This document shows positions 26,425 through 34,900 of a stretch of DNA of 64,000 bases, one piece after another; the first letter of the stretch is position 1; each line of letters opens with the position of its first letter. The stretch covers positions 1 to 64,000 of the forward strand of contig CAWDQE010000018.1 in the NCBI GenBank assembly GCA_963804375.1. Reading direction: 5' to 3'. The notes beneath the pieces were generated by a model. It did not search any database. It saw nothing but the letters and a program-made list of their open reading frames with translations, and was not told the DNA's origin. This DNA is from JANXQG01 sp963804375 (GTDB lineage Bacteria; Planctomycetota; Planctomycetia; Pirellulales; Thermoguttaceae). Both the position numbers and the translations under genes were made by a program.

Positions 26425-26895
26425 TTAGATTATCACAATCCGATCATTCAGTCGTATTTCACCGTCCGAGACAACTTCGGCTCCAATCCCTGCGCAATGC
26501 GCGAAATATTTCAGTACTTCGCGTTGGCCCAGTAGATCGGCAAGATGACGACAAGGTGGGAACGGTTTGGTCCCGCGAAGAACCGCTGATCCGCACCCGA
26601 AGTGTTTGCCTATTAAGTTCTCAAGCCGGACGTTCCCGGTAACTATGTTGCGCCGCAGCATGGCGGCTGTAAAGTGTGCCTGGTGGCCAAGGTTGACTGC
26701 GGCGATCGCTTCACTTTGGATAAGCGTGACGTTTGCGCCCCAGCCGTTCATATTTGAATAGAAGCCAGTCCCAAGAAAATAGCGGTCGCCAGCTAATCCG
26801 CGATTCGCAACGGCATGCACGACATCGACGCTCACCATTGGCTGACCCTTGGCGTCGGCAATGTACAGATCCAGCACCATCGGGAGATCCGCCAT
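26425..26895 (-). CDS. MOSC domain protein, cassette gene
   Basis: 156 residues, ATG 26895; stop 5 bp from the attC-like site. MOSC domains (molybdenum cofactor sulfurase C-terminal type) bind or transfer sulfur in metal-cofactor chemistry. Landmarks: VVHAVANRGLAGDRYFLGTG (residues about 25-45, the conserved GLxGDRY), NVTLIQSEAIAAVN, RRNIVTGNVRLENLIGKHF (the RRN.V..G..L...G block) and PPCRHLADLLGQ with the conserved Cys. A complete stand-alone MOSC protein, a family also met in integron cassettes. Confidence 0.92.
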   Translation of the reverse strand: MADLPMVLDLYIADAKGQPMVSVDVVHAVANRGLAGDRYFLGTGFYSNMNGWGANVTLIQSEAIAAVNLGHQAHFTAAMLRRNIVTGNVRLENLIGKHFGCGSAVLRGTKPFPPCRHLADLLGQREVLKYFAHCAGIGAEVVSDGEIRLNDRIVII

Positions 26896-26927
26896 TTAGT
26901 TTCTCCGCATTAAGCAACATGCCGTGG

Positions 26928-27060
26928 CCAACGGGAGGCGTAGTGGTCGCCGCCCGTTCCATTGTCATACGGGTTGAATTTTCATCAGTTTATCATAGTC
27001 CCACGCCCAGCAGTGCCAAGCGGCGACGGCGCAGCCGCTTTGCCACTACGCCGTGTTGGG
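26928..27060 (-). repeat. attC-like site, long type
   Basis: 133 bp. CCAACGG at 26928; GTTGGGC at 27055-27061 read on the plus strand. Outer arms GAGGCGTAGTGG and CCACTACGCC pair. The middle has CAGTTTATCATAG and AAGCGGCGACGGCGCAGCCGC. The stop codon of the next gene begins 4 bp beyond. Confidence 0.85.
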
Positions 27061-27064
27061 CGAA

Positions 27065-27595
27065 TTATCCTCGGACCACATTTGCTAGAACCTCGCAGTC
27101 GCAGTACCCGCCCCGGTTACGGATTGCTTCAAGTACCTGTTTCGCACCGCCAGTCGCCTGCCCGTGCAACCATTTCTCTGTCTGGCGCAGAGTATGGTCG
27201 CAGGGAGATTGCACAAGACAACTCTCCAGGTGGCCACCCAGGGTGGCAAGCTGTTCGGGAGTGAGAGTAAGCTCGGTCCACTTTGATTCGTATTCCTTGA
27301 GCAATGCCAGCCTTTTCATATCCTTCTTGTCCGGTTTTGCCGCCAGCGACATCGCCCGCTCAAGCGCCACCCGCGCTGCACTATAACTGAGAAGGCATTC
27401 TTCCGCTTGCGAAAGCAGCCGCAAAGCCTCGACATCGTTGTCATGCTCCTGCACGTATTCCCGGAGTCCCATGCGGGCTTCCAACAGGAAGGGGACTGCT
27501 TTCTTGGCCGGTGCGCGTTGCTCATACGATCCCTGCATGGCGAGTCGCTGTCCGGCGATCAAAGTCTCGCGTAGTTGCTGAAGAGGCTTGCTCAT
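27065..27595 (-). CDS. DUF2695-containing TPR-like protein, cassette gene
   Basis: 176 residues from ATG 27595; ATG 27604 would add MES. The N-terminal two thirds is helical with TPR character (AVPFLLEARMGLREYVQEHD, LLSQAEECLLSYSAARVALE). The C-terminus is a DUF2695 domain: CDHTLRQTEKWL, then RGGYCDCEVLANV, with the conserved Cys-Asp-His and GGYCDCEV blocks. DUF2695 has no known activity. Ends 4 bp from an attC-like site. Confidence 0.8.
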   Translation of the reverse strand: MSKPLQQLRETLIAGQRLAMQGSYEQRAPAKKAVPFLLEARMGLREYVQEHDNDVEALRLLSQAEECLLSYSAARVALERAMSLAAKPDKKDMKRLALLKEYESKWTELTLTPEQLATLGGHLESCLVQSPCDHTLRQTEKWLHGQATGGAKQVLEAIRNRGGYCDCEVLANVVRG

Positions 27596-27609
27596 TGATT
27601 CCATCTCGC

Positions 27610-27679
27610 CCAACGGGCGGGCTGTTCGTCAGCCGCAGGCTGATGGCCGAAGGCCACTCTGCGAACGGCCCGTGTTGGT
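27610..27679 (-). repeat. attC-like site, short type
   Basis: 70 bp. On the gene strand it ends GTTGGGC, an exact match to the consensus GTTRRRY of attC right ends. Arms CGGGCTGTTCG and CGAACGGCCCG pair; tip GCAGGCTGATGGCCGAAGGCC. Confidence 0.85.
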
Positions 27680-27701
27680 CATTCCTCTATTCCCGGCTCT
27701 A

Positions 27702-28094
27702 TTAACCTTCCTTTTTCTGATTCGACTTTCCGCATTGTTCTAGGGCTTTGTCATCTTGAGCCACTGAGAAACGTTCGGTAAGTCGTGCAAGTCCGCATCC
27801 AATCGCCCACCCTGCCGTAGCAAGAAGTATTGCGAGAATTCCAGCTTGTTCGTATGAATATCCTGGGTTGCTCGGGACAGGTGCCATGCAGGTGCCAATA
27901 CAGCAGCATGATGTGGACCACACTATTCGAGAAACATCGTGTCTCTTGACGATCAAGACGAGGCCAAACAGTGCGCATGAAGACAGCAACGCAGGCGGGA
28001 TCGAACTGGATCCAAGTCTTGCTAAAAACCCCAGGCACAACGCGAAGCCCCCGGTGGCTAGCAGCAATCGACGCAAGCTAAACTGTATTCGCAT
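27702..28094 (-). CDS. Small membrane cassette protein
   Basis: 130 residues, ATG 28094. Begins MRIQFSLRRLLLATGGFALC, the FSLRRLL pattern common at N-termini of planctomycete membrane proteins. Membrane segments: ATGGFALCLGFLARL, PPALLSSCALFGLVLIV, and QAGILAILLATAGWAIGCGL. No recognised family. Confidence 0.65.
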   Translation of the reverse strand: MRIQFSLRRLLLATGGFALCLGFLARLGSSSIPPALLSSCALFGLVLIVKRHDVSRIVWSTSCCCIGTCMAPVPSNPGYSYEQAGILAILLATAGWAIGCGLARLTERFSVAQDDKALEQCGKSNQKKEG

Positions 28095-28121
28095 CGAAGT
28101 AGTTTCATCCAGCCCATCCGA

Positions 28122-28189
28122 CCAACGGGTCGAGTAGCTGACGCGAAGCGTTTCGCCGCAGGCGAACTCAGCAGCTACTCGTTGTTGGC
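28122..28189 (-). repeat. attC-like site, short type
   Basis: 68 bp, CCAACGG to GTTGGC. Arms CGAGTAGCTG and CAGCAGCTACTCG pair; tip GTTTCGCCGCAGGCGAAC. The coding end of the gene above (stop 28168) lies inside. Confidence 0.85.
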
Positions 28190-28620
28190 TGATTGTCTTG
28201 TGATTTGGTGAAGAAGTACAGGCTTGTGCCGGGTAGTAGCCCTGGTTTTTCAATGATGCCTGCGGCTTCAAGGGCATCTAGTTCTTCTTGAATTGCTTCC
28301 CGTGTTTGAAATAGCGGATAGTCCTTTGCACGCGACTGGGCGAATAGCCATAAACGCCAAGCGTCGAATCCATCATGACGTCCATTCGGTCCAAAGTCGA
28401 GATCGATGATCTGGCGGCCAATCGCGAAACGGCATCCCGCACCGTGAAATCCATACGTAATTCGCCGAGAGCGATCAAGGACGCCATGCTGAGGAACGGC
28501 ACCACTTCGCCAAGCCCGTAGGGGATGTCCTTCAATCTTGAGACGGTTGCACAACAATCGGTAGCAGTCGGCCACTGCCTCGCTGTACGCCCAAACCATG
28601 TCAAGGAACGAAGGTTGCAT
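28168..28620 (-). CDS. DUF6896-like protein, cassette gene
   Basis: 150 residues, ATG 28620. Matches the DUF6896 pattern: helical start (VWAYSEAVADCYRLLCNRL), then GAGCRFAIGRQIIDLDFG followed by GRHDGFDAWRLWLFA, whose GxDGFDAWRL stretch is the hallmark. A winged-helix-like tail follows (EAIQEELDALEAAGIIEKPG). Small proteins of this group are often found as presumed immunity or accessory genes; no activity is known. The last residues (NQPTTSSC) come from the palindromic site. Confidence 0.75.
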   Translation of the reverse strand: MQPSFLDMVWAYSEAVADCYRLLCNRLKIEGHPLRAWRSGAVPQHGVLDRSRRITYGFHGAGCRFAIGRQIIDLDFGPNGRHDGFDAWRLWLFAQSRAKDYPLFQTREAIQEELDALEAAGIIEKPGLLPGTSLYFFTKSQDNQPTTSSC

Positions 28621-28636
28621 TTTCGCTCTGATCCAG

Positions 28637-28763
28637 CCAACGGGACCCGCAGCCGACGCCGCAGGTTCCATTCTTCAACGGTTTGAACTGCCGATCATTT
28701 TACCATTTTTCCAGGCCCAGCGCCGCCAAGCGGCGTCCCGCTCTGCGGCTGCGGGATGTTGGC
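28637..28763 (-). repeat. attC-like site, long type
   Basis: 127 bp. CCAACGG at 28637, GTTGGC at 28758. Outer arms ACCCGCAGCCG and CGGCTGCGGG; inner CATTTTACCATTTTTCC and CGCCGCCAAGCGGCG. Confidence 0.85.
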
Positions 28764-28767
28764 CCGA

Positions 28768-29065
28768 TCACAGGCTCATAAATGGTTCCGCCTCACCCGT
28801 GTCATCATACACAATAATCATGACACCACCGTGCCCCGATCTTACTTCATCTGAAAATGGAAAGTACACCTGCCACTGGCTGCGATCCAAATGTTGGTGT
28901 CGTAGTAGTTGCCGAACCGCTTCGCTTGGTGGCGGAAGCTCTTGGAAGCACTCATCAAGGAACTCGGCAGTCATCTGGCGCGCCTTTTGGCTCCCCGACC
29001 TTTACCTTGAGAGACTGCTCACGAACATAGTCTTGCGCAATTGCGATTACTTCGGCTTTGGTCAT
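28768..29065 (-). CDS. Small cassette protein, probably frameshifted
   Basis: Two frames cover one small gene. From ATG 29065: MTKAEVIAIAQDYVREQSLK then KVGEPKGAP, stopping near 28965. The other frame, from about 28974 to the stop at 28768, gives MTAEFLDECFQELPPPSEAV, then SQWQVYFPFSDEV and GVMIIVYDDTGEAE. Removing one base near 28976-28985 joins them into a single protein of about 98 residues. The start lies 19 bp from the CCAGCGG of the head block, so this is the first cassette. W-Q-V-Y-F-P and DDTGE patterns recall small immunity proteins. Confidence 0.55.
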
Positions 29066-29084
29066 AGTCGGTAAACTGATTCGG

Positions 29085-29364
29085 CCAGCGGGGTTCTACT
29101 TGACACCAAGTTTTTCGCCGCTTGCCGTAGTATACTGTCTCGCCGGTACTTATGGCAAATCCAGGGTCAAATTCGCATTCCGAACCTTCGTCATTAGGGG
29201 GGGTGTCCCGTGCCGCGATTACCGGCAGATTTCCGCATCAGCCTGAAGCGCCGAGGAGGCAAAACCCACCGCATCGAGCTGGTCCGCAATCCGTTCAACC
29301 AGCGGTTCTGGGTCCGAAAGAATGGCAAGCAATCGGCAAAGCTCCCCGAAGCCACCGCCACCGA
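29085..29364 (+). repeat. Array head block, copy 2
   Basis: Begins with CCAGCGG at the array edge; shares with copy 1 (21800) the leader GTTCTACTTGACACCAAG, then TTTTTCGCCGCTTGCC, a TCAAATTCGCATTCCGA-type segment and the first half of the small divergent gene. Only the boundary motif, not a full palindrome, is present. In an integron this is where attI would lie. Confidence 0.75.
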
Positions 29365-29503
29365 GATCGCCGACCAGATCCGTCGCTGGCTGGTTGGCAC
29401 GGTGGAATTGGCAGACCACGGCTTGCCAGAGTTTGCCATCCATCCTGACTTGCCTTCGCTGGAAACTGCTGCGTCGAATGGGGCTTCACCAGTAGACCGC
29501 TAG
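29210..29503 (+). CDS. Small array-head protein (complete copy)
   Basis: 97-98 residues from GTG 29210, preceded by AGGGGGGG. RISLKRRGGKTHRIELVRN, QRFWVRKNGKQSAKLPEATA, then helix EIADQIRRWLVGTVEL and a polar tail. Basic; the likely fold is three strands and a helix, which would fit a small nucleic-acid-binding protein, but this is inference. Synonymous differences to copy 1 outnumber coding ones in the shared part, so the protein has been under selection. Divergent from the array. No recognised family. Confidence 0.65.
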   Translation: MPRLPADFRISLKRRGGKTHRIELVRNPFNQRFWVRKNGKQSAKLPEATATEIADQIRRWLVGTVELADHGLPEFAIHPDLPSLETAASNGASPVDR

Positions 29504-29869
29504 AGGCATGGTTCGGGCTGGTGGCCAGGGATTGACGCAGGGAAATCGTCCAGATGATCCGGGGACGAAGGCCAGCGAACGGCACGTGGTTTGCTAACCG
29601 ACATTCGCTTCGATGAATAGCCCTGGAGACGCGATTACGGTCTTGTCCTGAACGGCGGCTCGCTGGCACGGCCGTAGCTCGGCCCCGAGCCATGACCGCA
29701 GCAGCCGCTACGCCAGTTTTCGTGCTGTCAAGCTTGCCGTCAGAAGGGGCGTCCCCATGCTGGACCGACCCGGCCAAGAGCGTCCGCACCTGTCATAGAG
29801 CCCGCATCTACGTCGTAACCGTCAGAGAATCGCCAGCCATCGCCTACGCACCGGCCTCGCTCGCTCACC
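29504..29869. other. Intergenic, no gene seen
   Basis: About 365 bp between the head gene and the formylglycine-family gene. Antisense open frames here look like shadows. No attC-like palindrome found. Confidence 0.45.
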
Positions 29870-30874
29870 TTACTTGTCCGCCGGAACTAGGGAGGCACGG
29901 AAGCCCAGGCTGAAGATGCAGCTCCCAGGCCCGCCGTTGTAGCGGTCCGCCGAACGGCAGTCCCTGGCGACGCCGATCCAGCCCCCGCCCCGGAGCACGC
30001 GGCGCGAGCCCCCCGAAGGCCCCGTTGGATCGTCCGTCGGCGACTTCGTATAGTAGTCCGCGTCATACCAATCCGCACACCACTGCCAGGCGTTGCCGTG
30101 CATGTCGTAGAGTCCGAAGGCGTTGGGCCGGAATTTGCCGACCGGCGCCGTGAACACGTAGCCGTCGCTGGCCTTGATCGTCCACCTCCAGTCCGGGAAC
30201 TTCGCCTTGGCCGTCGCGTCGGCCACGTTCGCCACCTTGGCCAGCGTCTCGGGATCGTCGCCGCTATGGTATCGCGTCGTCGTCCCGGCCCGGCAGGCGT
30301 ACTCCCACTCCGCCTCCGTGGGCAGTCGGTAGGTCTTGTCTTCCTTTTTGCTGAGCCATTTGCAGAAGGCCACCGCATCGTTCCAGCTTACGTTGACCAC
30401 CGGGTGTTCGTCGGTCTGCTCGAAACCCGTGTTCCGCCAAGAGTAATCCTTGTTGAAATCGAACGTCTTCTTCTTGGCGTCCCATCCATAGGCCCCCGGA
30501 TTGTCTCCCTTCTCCGCGTCCGTCTTGTAGCCCGAATCCTTGACGAACTGACGAAACTGGCCCCGTGTGACATGATAGGCACCCAGGTACAACGGTTTCG
30601 TGATCCGCACGCGATGCTGCGGGTGCTCGTCCTTGAAGGAATCCGCCGTGAGAAAATCCATGCCGTAGTTCTTCTTGAAGAAGGCAGCCGTCTCCTCCGC
30701 CGATTCGCCGCTGCCCATCTTGAACTCGCCCGAAGGCACGAGCGTGAGCTTCATGCCGATCGAGTTGGTGATCTGCTTGGTGGTGGCGGGCTTGCGCTCT
30801 GCGGCCGCAACGACGGAAAAACTATGGAGTGCAGCGAGCGCCACCAACGCAATAGTCGAGAATTGCCGGAACAT
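29870..30874 (-). CDS. Formylglycine-generating-enzyme family (SUMF1-type) exported protein
   Basis: 334 residues. ATG 30874 with GGAGG upstream and a signal peptide (ALVALAALHSFSVVAAA). FGE-sulfatase domain: NSIGMKLTLVPSGEFKMGS (residues about 37-55), EHPVVNVSWNDAVAFCKWLS, YRLPTEAEWEYACRAGTTT, FGLYDMHGNAWQWCADWYD, RRVLRGGGWI and LGFRASLV. Some family members oxidise a sulfatase Cys to formylglycine; most planctomycete secreted ones have unknown roles. No sulfatase gene is in the window. Confidence 0.93.
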   Translation of the reverse strand: MFRQFSTIALVALAALHSFSVVAAAERKPATTKQITNSIGMKLTLVPSGEFKMGSGESAEETAAFFKKNYGMDFLTADSFKDEHPQHRVRITKPLYLGAYHVTRGQFRQFVKDSGYKTDAEKGDNPGAYGWDAKKKTFDFNKDYSWRNTGFEQTDEHPVVNVSWNDAVAFCKWLSKKEDKTYRLPTEAEWEYACRAGTTTRYHSGDDPETLAKVANVADATAKAKFPDWRWTIKASDGYVFTAPVGKFRPNAFGLYDMHGNAWQWCADWYDADYYTKSPTDDPTGPSGGSRRVLRGGGWIGVARDCRSADRYNGGPGSCIFSLGFRASLVPADK

Positions 30875-31365
30875 AGGTCACACCTCCATCAACTTCCGCG
30901 GCGGCTGCCCCCGCGCACGATGCCAAGGGCCGAGCCACGCCGCTCATTCCAGTTTATCGTTGGGGCTTGGCCGCCGTCAATCAGCCCGACGACCGAGCGG
31001 GCTGATCGACGAACTGAGGGCGACCGCTGGCAGCAGATCCCCGTCACTGCCCGTAATCATATCGGCCGCCAGTGGCTCAGCTTGGCAGGGCGGTCGAGGG
31101 AAAAAGCAGGGCGCTTGGGGCAAGGTCAGGTTGAATATACCACGGGCACGTTCAAAAGCAGCAAGAAGGTCCGGCCGGCACGCGGCCCGGCAAGGCCCCG
31201 GCTCACCAAACGGTCGCTGACCGCCGGCCATGCCAAGCCGCAATGTACCCGTGTCCGTTTCCATGGCCGCCGTGCGGCGTTGGTGCAGGCCCATACCGAC
31301 TTGCCGCTCTGATTCCTGGTCGGATCGTTGGTCGGAGTCGATGACTGAGGCGTCGGGCTTCCGCG
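30875..31365. other. Intergenic with shared 3'-flank repeat
   Basis: About 490 bp. The part next to the FGE gene carries CCAGTTTATCGTTGGGGCTT and GCCGCCGTCAATCAGCCC, matching 3870-3895 near the nuclease gene. The rest has no convincing gene. Confidence 0.45.
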
Positions 31366-31935
31366 TCATCGAACCTCATGGATGCCTGGGACCGGCAGTA
31401 TGTCGAGGAACTGAGATTTCTTCTGCTCGTCCTTGAACCGCTCATCGATGATCGGGGTATCTTCTGGCAGAGGAATGCGATTCAGGTCAACGACCTTTCC
31501 ATCCACCACCAACTCTATATAGGTTGTCCACATCCAGCGCGCCCTCACGTTTCCCGCTGGAAAATCCGCGAGCGGCTGCTCGGGATGGGGCGTCCCCCTA
31601 GCAGGTGTGTGGATCAGAACGCCCGCAGGCTTGATCGCCATGAAATCCGTCTTCGGGCCGCGCACGAGGATGATGGGGGCTCCTTTGCTTTTGACCTTCA
31701 AGAGATGCGGCCAAGCGGACACAAATTCCTCCCGTTTGGTGAATGGAATCAGGTAGAACCACTGCTCGACCTCCGGCCCCACCAGTGTGGTTGCCTGTTT
31801 TCTTAGTGGCTCCAATTCCTTGGGCCAGCTTTTGGGCCACTTTCCTTCCAGTGCTAAACTGTAGGCCGCATAAGCGATGGGACACACCGCACAGAAGGCG
31901 ATTCCGACAAGCAGGGCGATCGTTCTTCGCATCAT
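31366..31935 (-). CDS. Hypothetical exported protein in BlaI/M56 operon
   Basis: 189 residues, ATG 31935 after GGAGG. Signal segment (ALLVGIAFCAVCPIAYAAY), then a soluble domain with KELEPLRKQATTLVGPEVE, WFYLIPFTKREEFVSAWPHL and a Pro-rich C-terminus. Its ATG overlaps the TGA of the M56 gene by 4 bp (ATGA), so it is translationally coupled and belongs to that operon. No recognised family; a role in the same sensing system is inferred. Confidence 0.7.
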   Translation of the reverse strand: MMRRTIALLVGIAFCAVCPIAYAAYSLALEGKWPKSWPKELEPLRKQATTLVGPEVEQWFYLIPFTKREEFVSAWPHLLKVKSKGAPIILVRGPKTDFMAIKPAGVLIHTPARGTPHPEQPLADFPAGNVRARWMWTTYIELVVDGKVVDLNRIPLPEDTPIIDERFKDEQKKSQFLDILPVPGIHEVR

Positions 31936-34900
31936 GATTCCTCCGTAAGGGGTTGGGGTTCGGCACTAACATTTTTGACGCTCAAAGCATGGGATTCGTT
32001 CCAAATCCTCGGAGGGAAATTCTCCGAATTGAATCCCGGCACCGGCTCACGCCGCTCAATCTGGTAGGTGGATGGCGATTTGTTGACGCTTACCTTCGTC
32101 GGACCGGCTAAACCGGCTTCTATCGACGGCAGATCGAACTCCTTGGCGTCCTCCGGGACTTCAAGCGAGCGGTCGTTTCTCACGCGGGCGGGGCCTTCGC
32201 TCAACAGAACGTACGCTTCCGGCATAAAGATTACCTGCAACCCTATCCTGCCCGGCAGCACCCGTGCGGTGTAGTTTCCCTGCGCATCGCTCACCGCCAT
32301 GGCTCCCTGGCGATATCCAACACCGTAACGGATGTGAATTTGCGCGCCGGAAACGGGCTTGCCGGTATCCTTGACACGCACGGAGCCGCGCACGATGACT
32401 GAGGGCACCAATGGGATTTCAAGAGAGGTTGTCCGATCTGCCTGCACACTGACAGACTCCGGCAATTTCAGGAGTAGTGGCTGCTTCTCGTCCACATTAT
32501 AGTGCTCGATCCACGCCTCTCCGACCGCGATCGCAGGAACCCCGAACCGTCCTTGCTTATCGGTCTTGACATCCGCATAGCCTTCGATTGGCCACTTTTT
32601 AAGCGGAAACGGACGCGGCCTAACGTTGTTTTCTGAAGTGAAGACCAACCTGATGCCCCGCACGAGCTCCGGCGGGCCGCCAACCACGCGCCCCTCGATC
32701 TTGCCCACCGGCCGTAGCCGGATTGCGGTCCCGACGATCGCCGATGCTGGGGCGGTAGGTTGTAGCTGAGTCCCGAAGCCCTTGGCATGTACCCGGACCT
32801 GGTAAAGCAGGTCAGGCGGGGCCGCCGGGAGCTTCACTCGGCCTTCCTTGTCCGTGCGAGCCCCAACGCGGGCCAACAACTCGTCTGGCGGAAACTCATT
32901 GTTCCCTCTGCTGTTTCGGATGTAGTAGGGCTCGACCAAGGCGCCGCGCAAGGTCGTCCTTCGGGGTCCGACACGACGAAAGAGGTATCGCTTGCCGGTG
33001 CGAGTCGAATCGTCAGATTGGACGCGCTCGTTGACAACACCGCCTTACCTATGCACAACTGATGGCCGGCGGCATAGGCCCAAACCGTGAACGGCATGCG
33101 CGGCCGTTGCAACTCGGCAAGCCAAGCGGACGGAACCTCCAGGGAAAACTGGCCCTGGGAATCCGCTTTTGCGTATTGGAAGTGAACTTGAACGCGAAGC
33201 CACACCTCCGCTCCATCCACGGCCCTTCCGCTTTCGTCGATCACCTTGCCGGAGACCTTGGCGTTTGCCGCGTCTGTAGACGACTTGGATCCACCATCCG
33301 ACGTGCCGGGTTTTTCAGGTTTCGTGGCGTTCTTTTCGTCAAGGGTGATCTCGCCAACCAAGCCCGAATTGGAGTTTACCCCCACGCCAGAAATCAATCG
33401 GCCGGATTCGGTCTCACCGCCTTTGGCCGGCTGGGAAGCGTCGGGGTCGGGGCCAAGATCGACAGTCAACGTCACGCCCGATTTCACTTCGATCGGGATT
33501 CTCTTGAGGACGTCCCATGCATTTTTCCCATCTCCACGGCCCGAAGGTCTGATTGGGCCATAGACCTGCAACTCATACCGGCCCGCCGGGACATTTCGCA
33601 TCTCGTAGGAATTGTTCCCTAGCGAGGCCCTCCCGACCTCGGAGTCAAGGTATGCGCTCAACATGATTTCGCTTACCGCGGGATACGCCTTTCGATCAAT
33701 CGCGCCGCGCACGACGCCGGGCGTCTTGGAAATGATCGTCAGGTCGCCTTGCTCTTTGGGCGACAAGCGCTCGATGTGCTCTCGTCGGTTCTGCGAGACG
33801 CCCTCGCCCCAGTAGGCGAGCTCGATATCGCCGCCCGCGCGGACCTGCGTGAAGCGGAAGCGGCCGTCGCTATCCGTGATCGCCGTCAGGAACTGAAGCA
33901 CCAGGTCCTTCGATTCGATCTGTCCCGAGTGGATCATCGGCCAAGTGAACGGGAACTGGTCGCGCGGGAAGGGCCGCTTCGAGGCCACGATCAAGCCCAG
34001 TTCCGCGCCTGCCCGCGGCCTGGCTCGCTCGTCGACCAGCCGGCCGGCGATCGTCAACAGGCTCGACGCATCGATCGGAGCAAGCCGGAATTCGACCGGC
34101 TTTGCCTCGCTATCGGCCACGGCCACAACACGGCGCACGACTGATCGGTCGTATCCGTCGGCCTCGACCATAACCTGCAACGTCGCGTCCCGCACGAGCT
34201 CGCCGATACGAAACGTGCCGTCGCGCGTGGCGAACTTCTCGCCGCGAATACCCCTCGCATGGACCACGAACGTCGACAACGGCGTGCCGGTCTTGTCGTC
34301 GACGACCCGGCCGCGAATCACGCCCGCCCCGCGCATGGCAACCACCACTTCTTTCTCGCCGTCGAGCGGAAGCTTTACATCTTCCATCGGGGAGTAGCCT
34401 TCTTTGTTCAGCGCAAACGGAGGCTCCGCAGGCAAGGAGTCGAATTCAAAATGTCCCTCGGCATCCGTCGTCGTCCCGCCGCCGAAATCGATTCCCGGAA
34501 AACCATTGCCGTGAGCATAGACGACTTGTACGCCGGCAAGCGCCTGGCCCTGCTCGTTGACCACGCGGCCGCGAATCCGATGGCCGGCCGAAAGGGTCAC
34601 GTTCACTTCCGCCGGGTGCTCGCGGTCCCCGGGCTTGAACTCCAGATGCTGCGGGGCAAAACGCTTCGCCTTGATGAACAGGTTGTGGTAGACGTCATCC
34701 AGGCGGTATCGCCCCTGGGCGTCGGTCATCGTCTTGTGCAACTCGTCTGACGAGCCGCCGCGGTTCACGACCGAGGCGCCCGCGACCGGTTTGCCGTCCT
34801 TGTCCACGACGGTCCCGCGGACCGACCCTCCGTCCGGACGGCGATGCAGGGTCAGATTCAGCTCCTGCCGCCCGCCCGCCGCCGCCGTAATGGCGACGTC

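Noticed and set aside
20143..28763. The palindromes are ordinary transcription terminators or REP elements
   Set aside because: No T-runs follow the stems, the boundaries are fixed motifs at set distances from both stop and start codons, and the inner sequences differ between sites. A terminator role in addition is not excluded.
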